A program made the translations under genes and the position numbers. DNA of 64,000 bases. It comes from Taklimakanibacter deserti. Its GTDB lineage: Bacteria; Pseudomonadota; Alphaproteobacteria; Rhizobiales; Aestuariivirgaceae. This document shows, piece by piece, positions 1 through 10,219 of the stretch. Each line of letters starts with the position of its first letter. The first letter of the stretch is position 1. Below the pieces are notes generated by a model. It was given only the letters and a program-made list of their open reading frames with translations. It was not told the DNA's origin and did not search any database. The stretch is from contig QORU01000001.1 of NCBI GenBank assembly GCA_003574785.1, positions 558,001-622,000 of the forward strand, in the 5' to 3' direction.

Positions 1-52
1 TGAGCAGGTGCCGCAGGCGGTTGCTCAGGAAGTCCAGAAGAAATTCGCTTAA
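1..52 (+). CDS. fusA: Elongation factor G, C-terminal end only
   Basis: Only the last 16 codons and the TAA stop are in the window, read from base 2. They encode EQVPQAVAQEVQKKFA, the usual EF-G C-terminus. EF-G is the GTPase that moves tRNA and mRNA through the ribosome after peptide bond formation. Its place 30 bases before tuf is the normal str-operon arrangement, which supports the call despite the short fragment. Confidence 0.85.
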   Translation, partial: EQVPQAVAQEVQKKFA

Positions 53-82
53 TCAAGTTAAGATCCAAGACGGAGTAGTCCG

Positions 83-1273
83 ATGGCCAAAGAGAAGTTC
101 AACCGCGACAAGCCGCATTGCAATATCGGTACGATCGGTCATGTCGATCATGGCAAGACGTCGTTGACGGCAGCGATCACCAAGGTTTTGGCCGAGACGG
201 GTGGTGCGACCTATACGGCCTATGACCAGATCGACAAGGCGCCGGAAGAGAAAGCGCGCGGCATCACCATTTCGACCGCTCACGTCGAGTACCAGACGAA
301 GAACCGGCACTATGCCCATGTCGACTGCCCTGGCCATGCCGACTATGTGAAGAACATGATCACCGGTGCCGCCCAGATGGACGGCGCCATTCTGGTGGTT
401 TCGGCTGCCGACGGCCCGATGCCGCAGACCCGCGAGCACATCCTGCTGGCCCGCCAGGTCGGCGTTCCGGCGCTGGTGGTGTTCATGAACAAGGTGGACA
501 TGGTGGACGATCCGGAGCTTCTGGAACTGGTCGAGATGGAAGTCCGCGATCTTCTGACGTCGTATCAGTTCCCGGGCAATGAGATCCCGATCATCAAGGG
601 TTCGGCTTTGATGGCGCTCGAGGGCAAGAACCCCGAGCTTGGCCATGATGCGATCCTGAAGCTGATGGAAGCGGTGGACAGCTATATTCCGCAGCCCGAG
701 CGTCCGAAGGACCAGCCGTTCCTGATGCCGATCGAGGACGTGTTCTCGATCTCTGGCCGTGGCACGGTTGTGACGGGCCGTATCGAGCGCGGCATCGTCA
801 AGGTCGGCGAGGAAGTTGAGATCATCGGCATCCGTCCGACGACGAAGACGACGGTTACGGGTGTTGAGATGTTCCGCAAGCTTCTCGACCAGGGCGAGGC
901 TGGCGACAATGTCGGCGCGCTGTTGCGCGGTGTCGACCGCACGGGTGTTGAGCGTGGGCAGGTCCTGGCGAAGCCGGGTTCGATCACGCCGCACAAGAAG
1001 TTCAAGGCCGAGGCCTATATTCTGACGAAGGAGGAGGGTGGCCGTCATACGCCGTTCTTCACCAACTATCGTCCGCAGTTCTACTTCCGCACGACCGATG
1101 TGACCGGGGTTGTTTCGCTGCCTGAGGGCACCGAGATGGTTATGCCTGGCGACAATGTGACGATGGATGTGGAGCTGATCACGCCGATTGCGATGGAAGA
1201 GAAGCTGCGTTTCGCGATCCGCGAAGGCGGCCGAACCGTCGGCGCCGGCGTCGTCGCCAAGATCGTAGAATAA
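83..1273 (+). CDS. tuf: Elongation factor Tu
   Basis: EF-Tu is the cytoplasmic GTPase that carries aminoacyl-tRNA to the ribosomal A site. The 396-residue product is full length. Visible motifs are the P-loop GHVDHGKT (residues 19-26), the switch I region around GITIST, DCPGH (81-85) and the guanine-specificity motif NKVD (136-139). Domains 2 and 3 follow and end in [11 protein letters not shown]. It sits between fusA and rpsJ, joining the str and S10 clusters. Many alphaproteobacteria have a second tuf copy elsewhere, which cannot be checked here. Confidence 0.98.
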   Translation: MAKEKFNRDKPHCNIGTIGHVDHGKTSLTAAITKVLAETGGATYTAYDQIDKAPEEKARGITISTAHVEYQTKNRHYAHVDCPGHADYVKNMITGAAQMDGAILVVSAADGPMPQTREHILLARQVGVPALVVFMNKVDMVDDPELLELVEMEVRDLLTSYQFPGNEIPIIKGSALMALEGKNPELGHDAILKLMEAVDSYIPQPERPKDQPFLMPIEDVFSISGRGTVVTGRIERGIVKVGEEVEIIGIRPTTKTTVTGVEMFRKLLDQGEAGDNVGALLRGVDRTGVERGQVLAKPGSITPHKKFKAEAYILTKEEGGRHTPFFTNYRPQFYFRTTDVTGVVSLPEGTEMVMPGDNVTMDVELITPIAMEEKLRFAIREGGRTVGAGVVAKIVE

Positions 1274-1286
1274 CGGATACTGGAAG

Positions 1287-1595
1287 ATGCAAACGAACAA
1301 CATCCGCATCCGTCTCAAAGCGTTCGATCATCGTATCCTCGATACGTCGACGCGCGAGATCGTGAACACGGCTAAGCGTACGGGCGCGCAGGTGCGCGGG
1401 CCCGTTCCGCTGCCGACCCGCATCGAGCGTTTCACGGTGAACCGCTCGCCGCATGTCGACAAGAAGAGCCGTGAGCAGTTCGAGATGCGGACGCACCGGC
1501 GTCTTCTGGATATCGTGGATTGGAATCCGCAAACGGTCGATGCGCTGATGAAGCTCGACCTGGCAGCGGGTGTGGACGTCGAGATCAAGCTCTGA
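1287..1595 (+). CDS. rpsJ: 30S ribosomal protein S10
   Basis: S10 is a head protein of the 30S subunit and, as NusE, takes part in transcription antitermination. The 102-residue product has the typical [13 protein letters not shown] start and the GPVPLPT loop followed by [15 protein letters not shown]. It begins 13 bases after tuf and opens the S10 gene set. The start ATG is the only sensible one and lies close behind the GGAAG of the short spacer. Confidence 0.98.
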   Translation: MQTNNIRIRLKAFDHRILDTSTREIVNTAKRTGAQVRGPVPLPTRIERFTVNRSPHVDKKSREQFEMRTHRRLLDIVDWNPQTVDALMKLDLAAGVDVEIKL

Positions 1596-1618
1596 TCGGG
1601 CTTATGAGGAGTGAAGCG

Positions 1619-2335
1619 ATGCGTTCTGGCATCATCGCACAGAAATTGGGCATGACCCGCATTTACACGGATGAAGGCACCCAGGTGCCGGTCACCGTGC
1701 TGAAGGTGGATAATTGCCAAGTGGTCGCCCACAAGACCGCCGAGAAGCACGGCTATACCGCGCTGCAGCTCGGCGTGGGCACGCCCAAGATCAAGCGCTT
1801 GACGGCGGCTCAGCGCGGCCATTTCGCCGCGCAGAAAGTCGAGCCGAAGCGCAAAGTGCAGGAGTTCCGCGTCAGCCCCGATAACGTGATCGCGGTTGGT
1901 GCTGAAATCACCGTCGACCATTTCGTCCCGGGGCAGTTCGTCGACGTGACGGGCACCTCGATGGGCAAAGGCTTCGCCGGCGGCATGAAGCGCTGGAACT
2001 TCGCCGGCTTGCGGGCCACGCACGGCGTCTCGATCAGCCACCGCTCGATCGGTTCGACCGGCAACCGCCAGGACCCGGGCAAGGTGTTCAAGAACAAGAA
2101 GATGCCGGGCCATCTCGGCGCCGAGCGGGTGACGACGCAGAATATCGAAGTCGTCAAGACCGACAAGGATCGCGGCCTGATCATGGTCAGGGGCTCGGTC
2201 CCGGGCGTCAAGGGCGGCTGGGTGTCGGTGCGCGATGCGGTCAAGCGCAAGCTGCCGCAGCAGGCGCCCAAGCCCGGCGCGTTCAAGGCTCCGGTCCAAC
2301 AAGCTCCCGCGGCTGAAGCCGCGGCCAAGGAATAA
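1619..2335 (+). CDS. rplC: 50S ribosomal protein L3
   Basis: L3 is an early-assembling 50S protein whose loop reaches towards the peptidyl transferase centre. The 238-residue product starts [15 protein letters not shown], the family's usual N-terminus. The ATG at 1619 is chosen because AGGAG lies 7 bases upstream; the open frame extends further up, overlapping rpsJ, but that part does not look like L3. The motif [17 protein letters not shown] is present. The last 25 or so residues form an alanine- and proline-rich tail beyond the conserved fold, common in alphaproteobacteria. Confidence 0.97.
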   Translation: MRSGIIAQKLGMTRIYTDEGTQVPVTVLKVDNCQVVAHKTAEKHGYTALQLGVGTPKIKRLTAAQRGHFAAQKVEPKRKVQEFRVSPDNVIAVGAEITVDHFVPGQFVDVTGTSMGKGFAGGMKRWNFAGLRATHGVSISHRSIGSTGNRQDPGKVFKNKKMPGHLGAERVTTQNIEVVKTDKDRGLIMVRGSVPGVKGGWVSVRDAVKRKLPQQAPKPGAFKAPVQQAPAAEAAAKE

Positions 2336-2337
2336 GG

Positions 2338-2967
2338 ATGCCTGTCATGAAAGCCGACATCCAAACCATCGAAGCCAAGAAGGCGGGATCGGTCGACCTC
2401 GCCGAGCATATCTTCGGTCTCGAGCCGCGCGCCGATATCCTGCATCGCGTCGTTCAGTGGCAGCTCAACAAGCGCCAGGCCGGCACGCACCAGGCCAAGA
2501 CCCGTGGCGAGATCAACCGCACCGGCAAGAAATATGGCAACCAGAAGGGCTCCGGCGGCGCCCGCCACGGTTCGCGTCGTTCCGGCATCTTCGTCGGCGG
2601 CGGCAAGGCCTTCGGCCCGCGCTCGCACAGCCACGAGACGGATCTGCCCAAGAAGGTGAGGGCGCTCGGCCTGCGTCATGCGCTCTCTTCCAAGGTTAAG
2701 GCTTCCGAGCTCGTCATCCTCGACAAGGCGGAAGTCGGCGAGGCCAAGACCAAGGCGCTGAAGTCGGCCTTCGTCAAGCTCGGTCTCGACAATGCGCTGA
2801 TCATCGACGGCGCCGAAGTGAACAAGGGTTTTGCCGCCGCGGCGCGCAACATCCCGAATATCGACGTGCTGCCGGTGCAAGGCATCAATGTCTATGACGT
2901 GCTGCGCCACAAGAAGCTCGTGTTGACGAAAGCGGCCGTCGAAGCGCTGGAGGCGCGGTTCAAATGA
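2338..2967 (+). CDS. rplD: 50S ribosomal protein L4
   Basis: L4 lines the peptide exit tunnel and in E. coli also represses its own operon; whether it does so here is unknown. The 209-residue product has the tunnel-loop residues [20 protein letters not shown] and the [14 protein letters not shown] stretch. Two starts are possible, ATG at 2338 (MPVMKAD) or at 2347 (MKAD). It begins 2 bases after rplC and its TGA overlaps the ATG of rplW, pointing to coupled translation. Confidence 0.96.
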   Translation: MPVMKADIQTIEAKKAGSVDLAEHIFGLEPRADILHRVVQWQLNKRQAGTHQAKTRGEINRTGKKYGNQKGSGGARHGSRRSGIFVGGGKAFGPRSHSHETDLPKKVRALGLRHALSSKVKASELVILDKAEVGEAKTKALKSAFVKLGLDNALIIDGAEVNKGFAAAARNIPNIDVLPVQGINVYDVLRHKKLVLTKAAVEALEARFK

Positions 2968-3257
2968 GCAAGGAACATTTCTTCGACGTGATCCGGGGTC
3001 CGGCGATCACCGAAAAGGGCACGCTGGTTTCCGAGAAGAACCAGGTCGTCTTCAACGTGGCCTCGACCGCGACGAAGCCGCAGATCAAGGCCGCCGTCGA
3101 AGGCCTCTTCGGCGTCAAGGTCAAGGCCGTGAATACGCTGGTGCGCAAAGGCAAGCTCAAGAATTTCAAGGGCAAGGCCGCGCGTCTCAGCGATGTCAAG
3201 AAAGCCTTCGTGACGCTGGCCGAAGGCCAGAAGCTCGATGTGACGACGGGTCTCTAA
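2964..3257 (+). CDS. rplW: 50S ribosomal protein L23
   Basis: L23 sits at the exit of the peptide tunnel and is the docking point for trigger factor and signal recognition particle. The 97-residue product has the usual length and motifs, including [12 protein letters not shown] near the N-terminus and [12 protein letters not shown] in the middle. Its start overlaps the rplD stop by four bases (ATGA). Confidence 0.97.
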   Translation: MSKEHFFDVIRGPAITEKGTLVSEKNQVVFNVASTATKPQIKAAVEGLFGVKVKAVNTLVRKGKLKNFKGKAARLSDVKKAFVTLAEGQKLDVTTGL

Positions 3258-3277
3258 GGTTCAAGGATTGCTGAAAC

Positions 3278-4102
3278 ATGGCACTCAAAACATTCAACCC
3301 GACTAGCGCCGGCCGCCGCCATATGGTGATGGTCGACCGCAGCCATCTGTGGAAGGGCAAGCCGGTCAAGACCCTGACCGAAGGCCTGACCAAGAGCGGT
3401 GGCCGCGGCAATTCGGGCCGCATCACGTCGCGCCGCAAGGGCGGCGGCCACAAGCAGGCCTATCGCCTGGTCGACTTCCAGCGCGGCAAGGCCGATGTCG
3501 CCGCGACCGTCGAGCGTCTCGAGTATGATCCGAATCGCACGGCTTACATCGCGCTGATCAAGTACAGCGATGGCGAGCAGGCCTATATCCTGGCGCCGCA
3601 GCGTCTCGCCGTCGGCGATACTGTGATGTCGGGCGCCTCGGTCGACGTGAAGCCCGGCAATACCATGCCGCTCTCGGCCATGCCGGTCGGCACCATCATC
3701 CACAATATCGAGACCAAGCCCGGCAAGGGCGGCCAGCTCGCGCGTGCCGCCGGCACCTATGCGATGCTCGCCGGCCGCGACCAGGGCTATGCGCTGCTCA
3801 AGCTCAAGTCGGGCGAGACCCGCATGGTGCGCGCCGAATGCAAGGCGACCGTCGGCGCCGTCTCCAATCCCGACCATGTCAACGAGATCGTCGGCAAGGC
3901 CGGCCGCGCCCGCTGGAAAGGCGAGCGTCCGGTTTCGCGCGGCATCGCCCGCAACCCGGTCGACCATCCGAACGGTGGCCGCACCAATGGCGGCAAGCAC
4001 TGGGCCACCCCCTGGGGCAAGCCGACCAAGGGCAAGAAGACCCGCAACAACAAGGCGACGCAGAAATTCATCCTGCGCAGCCGTCATGCCAAGAAAGCTT
4101 AA
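3278..4102 (+). CDS. rplB: 50S ribosomal protein L2
   Basis: L2 binds 23S rRNA at the subunit interface and is needed for peptidyl transferase activity. The 274-residue product matches the usual length. It begins [14 protein letters not shown] and contains the conserved C-terminal stretch NPVDHPNGG, including the histidine implicated in peptidyl transfer, then [13 protein letters not shown]. It is followed after 11 bases by rpsS. Confidence 0.98.
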   Translation: MALKTFNPTSAGRRHMVMVDRSHLWKGKPVKTLTEGLTKSGGRGNSGRITSRRKGGGHKQAYRLVDFQRGKADVAATVERLEYDPNRTAYIALIKYSDGEQAYILAPQRLAVGDTVMSGASVDVKPGNTMPLSAMPVGTIIHNIETKPGKGGQLARAAGTYAMLAGRDQGYALLKLKSGETRMVRAECKATVGAVSNPDHVNEIVGKAGRARWKGERPVSRGIARNPVDHPNGGRTNGGKHWATPWGKPTKGKKTRNNKATQKFILRSRHAKKA

Positions 4103-4113
4103 GAGGTAGTCCG

Positions 4114-4410
4114 GTGTCACGCTCGCTATGGAAAGGCCCGTTCGTCGACGGGTATCTCTTGAAGAAGGCGGATGCGGCGCGTTCGAGCGGCCGCAACACT
4201 CCGGTCAAGACCTGGAGCCGCCGGTCGACCATCCTGCCGCAATTCGTGGGCCTGACCTTCCAGGTCCATAACGGCAACAAGTTCGTGCCGGTGCTCGTGT
4301 CGGAAGACATGGTCGGCCACAAGCTCGGCGAATTCGCGCCGACCCGGATTTTCCACGGCCACAGCGTCGCCGACAAGAAGGCGGCGCCAGCTAAGGACGC
4401 GAAGAAATGA
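4114..4410 (+). CDS. rpsS: 30S ribosomal protein S19, GTG start
   Basis: S19 forms a complex with S13 in the 30S head near the A site. The product (98 residues) begins at GTG 4114 with [15 protein letters not shown], the usual family start, so the longer open frame upstream, inside rplB, is not used. AGAGG lies 9 bases before the GTG. S19 is usually about 92 residues; here a short lysine- and alanine-rich tail ([11 protein letters not shown]) is added. The TGA overlaps the ATG of rplV. Confidence 0.95.
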   Translation: MSRSLWKGPFVDGYLLKKADAARSSGRNTPVKTWSRRSTILPQFVGLTFQVHNGNKFVPVLVSEDMVGHKLGEFAPTRIFHGHSVADKKAAPAKDAKK

Positions 4411-4796
4411 GCAAGAAAGCCAGAAAGCGGTCGCTTGCCGAGAACGAGGCGCGGGCAGTCACCTGCTCGATCCGCATCTCGCCGCGCAAGCTCAATGACG
4501 TCGCGGCCGGCATTCGCGGCATGAAGGTCGACAAGGCGTTGGCGCACCTCACCTTCTCGCGCCGCCGCATCGCCGGCACGATCAAGAAGACGCTCGAATC
4601 GGCGATCGCCAATGCCGAGAACAACCATGACCTCGACATCAATCAGTTGGTCGTCTCCGAGGCCCATGTCGGCAAGAATCTCGTGATGAAGCGGTGGACG
4701 CCGCGCGCCCGCGGCCGCGTCGGCCGCATCGAAAAGTTCTTCAGCCAGCTGACGATCGTCGTGCGCGAAGTGCGTGAAGAGAAGGAGGCCGCCTGA
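4407..4796 (+). CDS. rplV: 50S ribosomal protein L22
   Basis: L22 lines the peptide tunnel, and its beta hairpin is the macrolide-sensitive constriction. The 129-residue product contains [15 protein letters not shown] and the hairpin region [15 protein letters not shown]. It overlaps rpsS by four bases and shares one base with rpsC (TGATG). Confidence 0.97.
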   Translation: MSKKARKRSLAENEARAVTCSIRISPRKLNDVAAGIRGMKVDKALAHLTFSRRRIAGTIKKTLESAIANAENNHDLDINQLVVSEAHVGKNLVMKRWTPRARGRVGRIEKFFSQLTIVVREVREEKEAA

Positions 4797-5509
4797 TGGG
4801 TCAGAAAGTCAATCCGGTCGGCTTTAGGCTCGGTATCAACCGCACCTGGGATTCGCGCTGGTTCGCCAACCGCCGCGAATACGGCAAGCTGCTGCATGAG
4901 GACATGAAGATCCGCAACTACCTGCGCGAGCAGCTCAAGCAGGCGGGCGTCTCCAAGGTCCTGATCGAGCGGCCGCACAAGAAGTGCCGGGTCACCATCT
5001 TCTCGGCGCGCCCCGGTGTCGTCATCGGCAAAAAGGGCGCCGACATCGAGAAGCTGCGCAAGAAGGTCGCCGAGATGACGAGCTCGGAAGTGCACCTCAA
5101 CATCGTCGAGGTGCGCAAGCCCGAGATCGACGCGACGCTGGTGGCCGAGAACATCGCCCAGCAGCTCGAGCGCCGGGTGGCGTTCCGCCGCGCCATGAAG
5201 CGCGCCGTGCAGTCGGCGCAGCGCATGGGTGCGGAAGGCATCAAGATCACCTGCGCCGGCCGTCTCGGCGGCGCGGAAATCGCGCGCACCGAGTGGTACC
5301 GCGAGGGCCGCGTGCCGCTGCATACGCTGCGCGCCGATGTCGACTACGGCACCGCGACCGCCATCACCGCCTATGGCACCAACGGCGTCAAGGTGTGGAT
5401 ATTCAAGGGCGAGATCCTCGAGCACGATCCGATGGCGCAGGACAAGCGCAATGCGGAGAGCCAAGAGGGTCAGCGTCCGCGCCGCGAGCGCGAAGCGACG
5501 GCGGCCTGA
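4796..5509 (+). CDS. rpsC: 30S ribosomal protein S3
   Basis: S3 lies at the mRNA entry tunnel of the 30S subunit. The 237-residue product begins [13 protein letters not shown] and has the KH domain with [14 protein letters not shown], then the C-terminal domain with SEWYREGR-like residues ([17 protein letters not shown]). It ends in an arginine-rich tail. The start overlaps the rplV stop by one base. Confidence 0.98.
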   Translation: MGQKVNPVGFRLGINRTWDSRWFANRREYGKLLHEDMKIRNYLREQLKQAGVSKVLIERPHKKCRVTIFSARPGVVIGKKGADIEKLRKKVAEMTSSEVHLNIVEVRKPEIDATLVAENIAQQLERRVAFRRAMKRAVQSAQRMGAEGIKITCAGRLGGAEIARTEWYREGRVPLHTLRADVDYGTATAITAYGTNGVKVWIFKGEILEHDPMAQDKRNAESQEGQRPRREREATAA

Positions 5510-5527
5510 GGATTAAGGTAACGAACC

Positions 5528-5941
5528 ATGCTGCAACCGAAACGTACTAAATTCCGCAAGGCCCATAAGGGCCGTATTCACGGCAAGGCGACGAGCTGCG
5601 TCAATCTGGATTTCGGCGCTTACGGCCTCAAGGCCCAGGAGCCGGATCGCCTGACCGCGCGCCAGATCGAAGCGGCCCGCCGGGCGCTGACGCGCGGCAT
5701 GAAGCGCGCCGGGCGCGTGTGGATCCGCCTCTTCCCGGACGTTCCGGTGTCGAAGAAGCCGGCCGAAGTGCGCATGGGCTCGGGCAAGGGCTCGACCGAA
5801 TACTGGGCCTGCCGGGTGAAGCCGGGCCGGGTCCTGTTCGAGGTCGACGGTGTGAGCCGCCAGATCGCCGAGGAAGCGCTGGCGCTGGCCGCGGCGAAGC
5901 TGCCGATCAAGACGCGCTTCGTGGCGCGGCTCGGCGAGTAA
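5528..5941 (+). CDS. rplP: 50S ribosomal protein L16
   Basis: L16 helps place the A-site tRNA in the 50S subunit. The 137-residue product begins [16 protein letters not shown] and contains [17 protein letters not shown] and [14 protein letters not shown], all typical. TAAGG lies 7-11 bases upstream of the ATG. Confidence 0.98.
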   Translation: MLQPKRTKFRKAHKGRIHGKATSCVNLDFGAYGLKAQEPDRLTARQIEAARRALTRGMKRAGRVWIRLFPDVPVSKKPAEVRMGSGKGSTEYWACRVKPGRVLFEVDGVSRQIAEEALALAAAKLPIKTRFVARLGE

Positions 5942-5953
5942 GGGGAGGGCGCC

Positions 5954-6154
5954 ATGAAGAACAGTGACGTGAAAGCCATGACCCCGGACCAGCTCAAGGA
6001 CGAGCTGATCAAGCTGAAGAAAGAGCAGTTCAACCTGCGCTTCCAGAAGGCCACGGGCCAGATCGAGAACACCGCCCGCGTCCGTCAGATCCGCCGCGAC
6101 ATCGCCCGGATCAAGACGTCGCAGCAGCAGCGCGCCCAGAGCGCGGCGAAGTAA
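5954..6154 (+). CDS. rpmC: 50S ribosomal protein L29
   Basis: L29 lies next to L23 at the tunnel exit. The 66-residue helical protein has the classic pattern [20 protein letters not shown] followed by the arginine-rich [14 protein letters not shown] helix. AAGGGGAGGG stands just before the ATG. The start could also be the downstream Met of KAMTPDQ, but the upstream ATG has the ribosome site. Confidence 0.96.
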   Translation: MKNSDVKAMTPDQLKDELIKLKKEQFNLRFQKATGQIENTARVRQIRRDIARIKTSQQQRAQSAAK

Positions 6155-6166
6155 CGGAGAGATGTG

Positions 6167-6415
6167 ATGCCGAAACGCGTCCTTGAAGGCGTTGTGGTGA
6201 GCGACAAGAACGACAAGACCATCGTGGTCAAGGTCGAACGGCGTCTGACCCATCCGGTTCTGAAGAAGACGGTGCGCCTGACCAAGAAGTACCATGCCCA
6301 TGACGAGAAGAACACCGCCAAGGTCGGCGACGTCGTGTGGATCGAAGAGACCAAGCCTTTGTCCAAGCAGAAGCGCTGGCTTCTGGTGGAGAAGACCGGC
6401 CAGGCCAAGGGTTGA
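6167..6415 (+). CDS. rpsQ: 30S ribosomal protein S17
   Basis: S17 is a primary 16S rRNA-binding protein of the 30S body. The 82-residue OB-fold protein has [20 protein letters not shown] and the C-terminal [13 protein letters not shown] motif. The ATG at 6167 follows GGAGAG by a normal spacing; a GTG three bases earlier is in frame but badly placed. The 63-base gap to rplN is the largest in this part of the operon. Confidence 0.96.
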   Translation: MPKRVLEGVVVSDKNDKTIVVKVERRLTHPVLKKTVRLTKKYHAHDEKNTAKVGDVVWIEETKPLSKQKRWLLVEKTGQAKG

Positions 6416-6478
6416 AGATTGGATCGATAAGGGAATTGGGCGCGAGTTTGCTCGGCGCCAAGGAAAACAGGTGAAGCC

Positions 6479-6847
6479 ATGATCCAGCAAGAAACAAATC
6501 TCGACGTTGCCGACAACTCCGGCGCGAAGCGCGTGCAATGCATCAAGGTGCTGGGCGGCTCGAAGCGCAAATACGCGCATGTCGGCGACGTCATCGTCGT
6601 GTCGGTCAAGGATGCCATCCCGCGCGGGCGCGTGAAGAAGGGCAATGTCATGAAGGCGATCGTCGTCAGGACCGCCAAGGACATCCGCCGTCCGGACGGT
6701 TCGGTCATCCGCTTCGACCGCAATGCGGCAGTGTTGATCAACAACCAGGGCGAGCCGGTCGGCACGCGCATCTTCGGACCGGTGCCGCGCGAACTGCGCG
6801 CCAAGAACCAGATGAAGATCATTTCGTTGGCGCCGGAGGTGCTGTGA
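6479..6847 (+). CDS. rplN: 50S ribosomal protein L14
   Basis: L14 contacts 16S rRNA in bridge B8. The 122-residue product is full length, begins [19 protein letters not shown] and contains [15 protein letters not shown] and FGPVPRELR. The 63-base leader between rpsQ and this gene can form an imperfect GC-rich hairpin (about 6436-6463), which may adjust expression; this is inference only. The TGA shares a base with the rplX ATG. Confidence 0.97.
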   Translation: MIQQETNLDVADNSGAKRVQCIKVLGGSKRKYAHVGDVIVVSVKDAIPRGRVKKGNVMKAIVVRTAKDIRRPDGSVIRFDRNAAVLINNQGEPVGTRIFGPVPRELRAKNQMKIISLAPEVL

Positions 6848-7170
6848 TGGCGTTGAAACTCAAAATCCGCAAGGGCGACAGGGTGGTCGTCCGCACCGGC
6901 CGCGACAAGGGCAAGGTCGGCGAAGTGCTGCGCGTCTTCCCGGAAGACAACCGCGCGCTCGTCCAGGGCGTCAACCTCGTGCGCCGGCACCAGAAGCAGA
7001 CGGCCGGCCAGGAAGGCGGCATCATCTCCAAGGAGATGCCGATCCATATCTCGAACATCGCGCTTCGCGATCCCAAGGACGGCAAGCCGGTCAAGGTCGG
7101 CTACAAGGTCCTGAAAGACGGCAAGAAGGTGCGGTTCGCCAGGAAATCCGGAGAAGTGATCGATGGCTGA
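6847..7170 (+). CDS. rplX: 50S ribosomal protein L24
   Basis: L24 is an early assembly-initiator protein of the 50S subunit. The 107-residue product starts [23 protein letters not shown], a KOW domain with the expected GxDKGK element, and continues with VNLVRRHQK. The ATG at 6847 shares one base with the rplN stop, so the long open frame upstream is not used. Its end overlaps rplE by 8 bases. Confidence 0.97.
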   Translation: MALKLKIRKGDRVVVRTGRDKGKVGEVLRVFPEDNRALVQGVNLVRRHQKQTAGQEGGIISKEMPIHISNIALRDPKDGKPVKVGYKVLKDGKKVRFARKSGEVIDG

Positions 7171-7738
7171 CAAATACACGCCGCGGCTCAAGCAGCATTA
7201 TGACGAAGTGATCGTCAAGAAGCTCGTCGAGCAGTTCGGCTACAAGAACCCGATGGAAGTGCCGAAGCTCGACAAGATCGTGCTCAACATGGGCATTGGC
7301 GAGGCGACGGCCGATTCCAAGCTGGTCCCGGTCGCGGTGGCGGAGCTCGAGAAGATCGCCGGCCAGAAGGCCGTGATCACCAAGGCCCGCAAGGCGATCG
7401 CGACCTTCAAGATCCGCGAGAACCTCGCCATCGGCGCCAAGGTCACCTTGCGCAAGACGCGCATGTACGAGTTCCTCGACCGGTTGATCACCATAGCACT
7501 TCCGCGCGTGCGCGACTTCCGCGGCCTGTCGGGCCAGAGCTTCGACGGCAACGGCAACTATGCGATGGGCATCAAGGAGCACATCATTTTCCCGGAGATC
7601 GACTACGACAAGATCGATCGCGTCTGGGGTCTCGATGTGATCGTGTGCACCACGGCCAAGTCCGACGACGAGGCCCGCGCGCTGCTCGAGGCATTCAATT
7701 TCCCGTTCCGCAAGTCTGCCCGCAGGCAGGCGGCGTGA
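7163..7738 (+). CDS. rplE: 50S ribosomal protein L5
   Basis: L5 binds 5S rRNA and the P-site tRNA in the central protuberance. The 191-residue product contains [29 protein letters not shown] and the C-terminal [19 protein letters not shown] motif, all typical. It overlaps rplX by 8 bases, so the two are probably coupled. Confidence 0.98.
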   Translation: MADKYTPRLKQHYDEVIVKKLVEQFGYKNPMEVPKLDKIVLNMGIGEATADSKLVPVAVAELEKIAGQKAVITKARKAIATFKIRENLAIGAKVTLRKTRMYEFLDRLITIALPRVRDFRGLSGQSFDGNGNYAMGIKEHIIFPEIDYDKIDRVWGLDVIVCTTAKSDDEARALLEAFNFPFRKSARRQAA

Positions 7739-7764
7739 CGGTCAAGCTAAACTGAGGTAGCCCA

Positions 7765-8070
7765 ATGGCGAAGACGAGTTCGGTTGAGAAGAACGAAAAG
7801 CGGCGCAAGCTGGCGAAGAAATTCGCAAGCCGGCGCGCGCGTCTCAAGGCGATCACCAAGAACCAGGCGCTTTCGATGGAAGAGCGTTTCGCGGCCCAGC
7901 TCAAGCTGGCGCAGCTGCCGCGCAACTCGGCGCCGAACCGCATTCGCAATCGCTGCGAGCTGACCGGGCGCCCGCGCGCCTATTATCGCAAGATGAAGAT
8001 GTCGCGCATGGCTTTGCGCGAGCTTGGCAACAAGGGCCTGATCCCGGGCCTGGTCAAGTCGAGCTGGTAA
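7765..8070 (+). CDS. rpsN: 30S ribosomal protein S14 (zinc-free long form)
   Basis: S14 is a late-assembling 30S head protein. At 101 residues this is the long form without a CxxC zinc ribbon; a single cysteine remains in [34 protein letters not shown] begins the protein, as in other alphaproteobacteria. TGAGGTAG lies shortly before the ATG. Confidence 0.97.
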   Translation: MAKTSSVEKNEKRRKLAKKFASRRARLKAITKNQALSMEERFAAQLKLAQLPRNSAPNRIRNRCELTGRPRAYYRKMKMSRMALRELGNKGLIPGLVKSSW

Positions 8071-8095
8071 GCGGGCGGAGAAGGAGAACAGGCAA

Positions 8096-8494
8096 ATGAG
8101 CTTTACCGATCCGATCGGCGACATGCTGGCCCGCATACGCAACGCGCAGGAGCGCGGCAAGTCGAAAGTGACGACACCGGCTTCGCGGTTGCGCGAGCGC
8201 GTGCTGGGCGTGCTGCAGCAGGAAGGTTTCATCCGCGGCTTCGCCACCGTCCAGCATGAAGGCAGCAAGCCTGAGATCGAAATCGAGCTTAAGTATTTCG
8301 ATGGAGCGCCGGTGATCCACGAGATCAGCCGGGTGTCGAAGCCGTCGCGCCGCGTCTATGTCTCGGTCGACGGGATTCCGACCGTCTATAACGGTCTCGG
8401 CATCTCCATACTTTCGACGCCGAAAGGCGTCATGTCCGATGCGGAAGCCCGCGCCCAGAACGTGGGCGGCGAAGTGATCTGCACGGTATTCTGA
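8096..8494 (+). CDS. rpsH: 30S ribosomal protein S8
   Basis: S8 binds helix 21 of 16S rRNA and in E. coli represses the spc operon. The 132-residue product begins [18 protein letters not shown] and ends with [16 protein letters not shown]...GGEVICTVF, the conserved RNA-binding end. GGAGAAGGAGAACAGG stands before the ATG. Confidence 0.98.
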   Translation: MSFTDPIGDMLARIRNAQERGKSKVTTPASRLRERVLGVLQQEGFIRGFATVQHEGSKPEIEIELKYFDGAPVIHEISRVSKPSRRVYVSVDGIPTVYNGLGISILSTPKGVMSDAEARAQNVGGEVICTVF

Positions 8495-8504
8495 GGACTG
8501 AACG

Positions 8505-9038
8505 ATGTCGCGCATTGGCAAAAAGCCTGTTCCGGTTCCGACGGGGGTCACCGTCAACCTCTCGGGACAGAATATTTCGGTCAAGGGCCCCAAGGGCGAG
8601 CTCAAATTCGCGCTGGTCGAGCATGTGCTGGCCAAGCTCGAGGACGGCAAGGTCGCGGTCAATCCGCGCGACCAGACGAAGCTCGCGCGCTCGTGCTGGG
8701 GCATGTCGCGCACCATGATCTCGAACATGATGAAGGGCGTGACCCAGGGCTATAGCCGCCAGCTCGAGATCAACGGCGTCGGCTACCGTGCCAACGTCCA
8801 GGGCAAGGTGCTGCAGCTCAATCTCGGCTACAGCCACGATGTAAACTACCCGATCCCGGAAGGCATCGAGATCAAGACGCCGAAGCCGACCGAGATCGTC
8901 ATCAGTGGCATCGACAAGCAGCGTGTCGGCCAGGTCGCCGCCGAAATCCGCGAATTCCGCGGTCCCGAACCCTACAAGGGCAAGGGCATCAAGTATTCAG
9001 ACGAACGCATCTTCCGCAAGGAAGGCAAGAAGAAGTAA
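8505..9038 (+). CDS. rplF: 50S ribosomal protein L6
   Basis: L6 sits near the GTPase-associated centre of the 50S subunit. The 177-residue protein begins [15 protein letters not shown] and ends with [17 protein letters not shown], the classic C-terminal signature. Two repeated L6 domains fill the length. The gene starts 10 bases after rpsH. Confidence 0.98.
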   Translation: MSRIGKKPVPVPTGVTVNLSGQNISVKGPKGELKFALVEHVLAKLEDGKVAVNPRDQTKLARSCWGMSRTMISNMMKGVTQGYSRQLEINGVGYRANVQGKVLQLNLGYSHDVNYPIPEGIEIKTPKPTEIVISGIDKQRVGQVAAEIREFRGPEPYKGKGIKYSDERIFRKEGKKK

Positions 9039-9049
9039 CGGGTGTCATC

Positions 9050-9412
9050 ATGGCTTCCAAGCTCACAAAAATGGAATTCCGCCGCTCGCGCGTCCGCAAG
9101 GCGCTGAAGGCTGCCGGCAAGCTGCGCCCGCGGCTCTCGGTGTTCCGCTCGGCGAAGAACATCTATGCGCAGGTGATCGACGACCAGAAGGGTGTCACCC
9201 TCGCTGCCGCTTCGACGCTGGAAGAAGGCTTCAAGAAGGACGGCAAGACCGGTGCCGACAAGGCGGCGGCTGCCGCGATCGGCAAGCTCGTCGCCGAGCG
9301 CGCGGTGAAGGCCGGCGTCGCGGACGTCGTCTTCGATCGTGGTGCATATCTTTATCATGGCCGCGTCAAGGCGCTGGCCGACGGAGCCCGCGAAGGCGGT
9401 CTCAAGTTCTAA
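9050..9412 (+). CDS. rplR: 50S ribosomal protein L18
   Basis: L18 binds 5S rRNA with L5 and L25. The 120-residue product has the basic N-terminus [20 protein letters not shown] followed by [15 protein letters not shown] and ends [20 protein letters not shown]. It lies 11 bases after rplF and 21 before rpsE. Confidence 0.97.
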   Translation: MASKLTKMEFRRSRVRKALKAAGKLRPRLSVFRSAKNIYAQVIDDQKGVTLAAASTLEEGFKKDGKTGADKAAAAAIGKLVAERAVKAGVADVVFDRGAYLYHGRVKALADGAREGGLKF

Positions 9413-9433
9413 TTTCGAGGAGCAGGCAGGATC

Positions 9434-10000
9434 ATGGCACCGAGAGAACATGGCGGAGAGCGCGGCGGCAAAGACCGTGACGATCGCGATTCCGAGTTTC
9501 TTGACAAGCTCGTGCATATCAACCGCGTCGCCAAGGTGGTGAAGGGCGGCAAGCGCTTCGGCTTCGCGGCCCTCGTCGTCGTCGGCGACCAGAAGGGCCG
9601 TGTCGGCTTCGGCCATGGCAAGGCGCGCGAGGTGCCGGAAGCGGTGCGCAAGGCGACTGAGAGCGCCAAGCGTGGCCTGGTCCGGGTTCCGCTGCGTGAG
9701 GGCCGCACCCTGCATCATGACGTTGACGGTCGCTGGGGAGCGGGCAAGGTCGTGTTGCGTTCGGCCCCTCCGGGCACCGGCATCATCGCCGGCGGTCCGA
9801 TGCGCGCGGTGTTCGAATCGCTCGGCATGCAGGACGTCGTGGCCAAGTCGAAGGGGTCTTCCAACCCCTACAACATGGTGCGCGCGACCTTCGATGCCTT
9901 GAAGAAGCAGGCGAGCCCCCGCGCGGTCGCCGCGCGGCGCGGCAAGAAGGTCTCCGACATCCTTTCCCGCCGCCGCGATCAGGATGCGACGGCCGAATAA
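9434..10000 (+). CDS. rpsE: 30S ribosomal protein S5
   Basis: S5 helps keep decoding accurate and forms part of the mRNA entry helicase. The 188-residue product has [20 protein letters not shown], the loop where ram and spectinomycin-resistance changes map in other bacteria, and [24 protein letters not shown] lies before the ATG. The C-terminus is arginine-rich. Confidence 0.98.
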   Translation: MAPREHGGERGGKDRDDRDSEFLDKLVHINRVAKVVKGGKRFGFAALVVVGDQKGRVGFGHGKAREVPEAVRKATESAKRGLVRVPLREGRTLHHDVDGRWGAGKVVLRSAPPGTGIIAGGPMRAVFESLGMQDVVAKSKGSSNPYNMVRATFDALKKQASPRAVAARRGKKVSDILSRRRDQDATAE

Positions 10001-10012
10001 TCAGGTGTGACC

Positions 10013-10207
10013 ATGGCGAAAGCAAAGACAGACAAGACCGTGACGGTCGAACAGATCTACAGCCCGGCGCGCCGTCCGGCCGAGCAGCGAGCAACGCTGA
10101 TCGGCCTCGGCCTCAACAAGCGCCATAAGCGCAGCACCCTCCAGGATACGCCCGCAGTCCGCGGCATGATCGCCAAGGTCCAGCACCTTGTGCGCGTCGT
10201 CGAGTAA
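10013..10207 (+). CDS. rpmD: 50S ribosomal protein L30
   Basis: L30 is a small 50S protein present in only some lineages. The 64-residue product has the family pattern [21 protein letters not shown] then [18 protein letters not shown] residues ([19 protein letters not shown]). The ATG at 10013 is preferred to the in-frame GTG at 10007, because AGGTG sits just in front of it. Confidence 0.95.
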   Translation: MAKAKTDKTVTVEQIYSPARRPAEQRATLIGLGLNKRHKRSTLQDTPAVRGMIAKVQHLVRVVE

Positions 10208-10219
10208 AGGATACCAGCG

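Noticed and set aside
53..1318. 421-residue open frame on the minus strand over tuf
   Set aside because: It is the antisense shadow of a highly conserved GC-rich gene; its arginine- and histidine-rich sequence has no family likeness.
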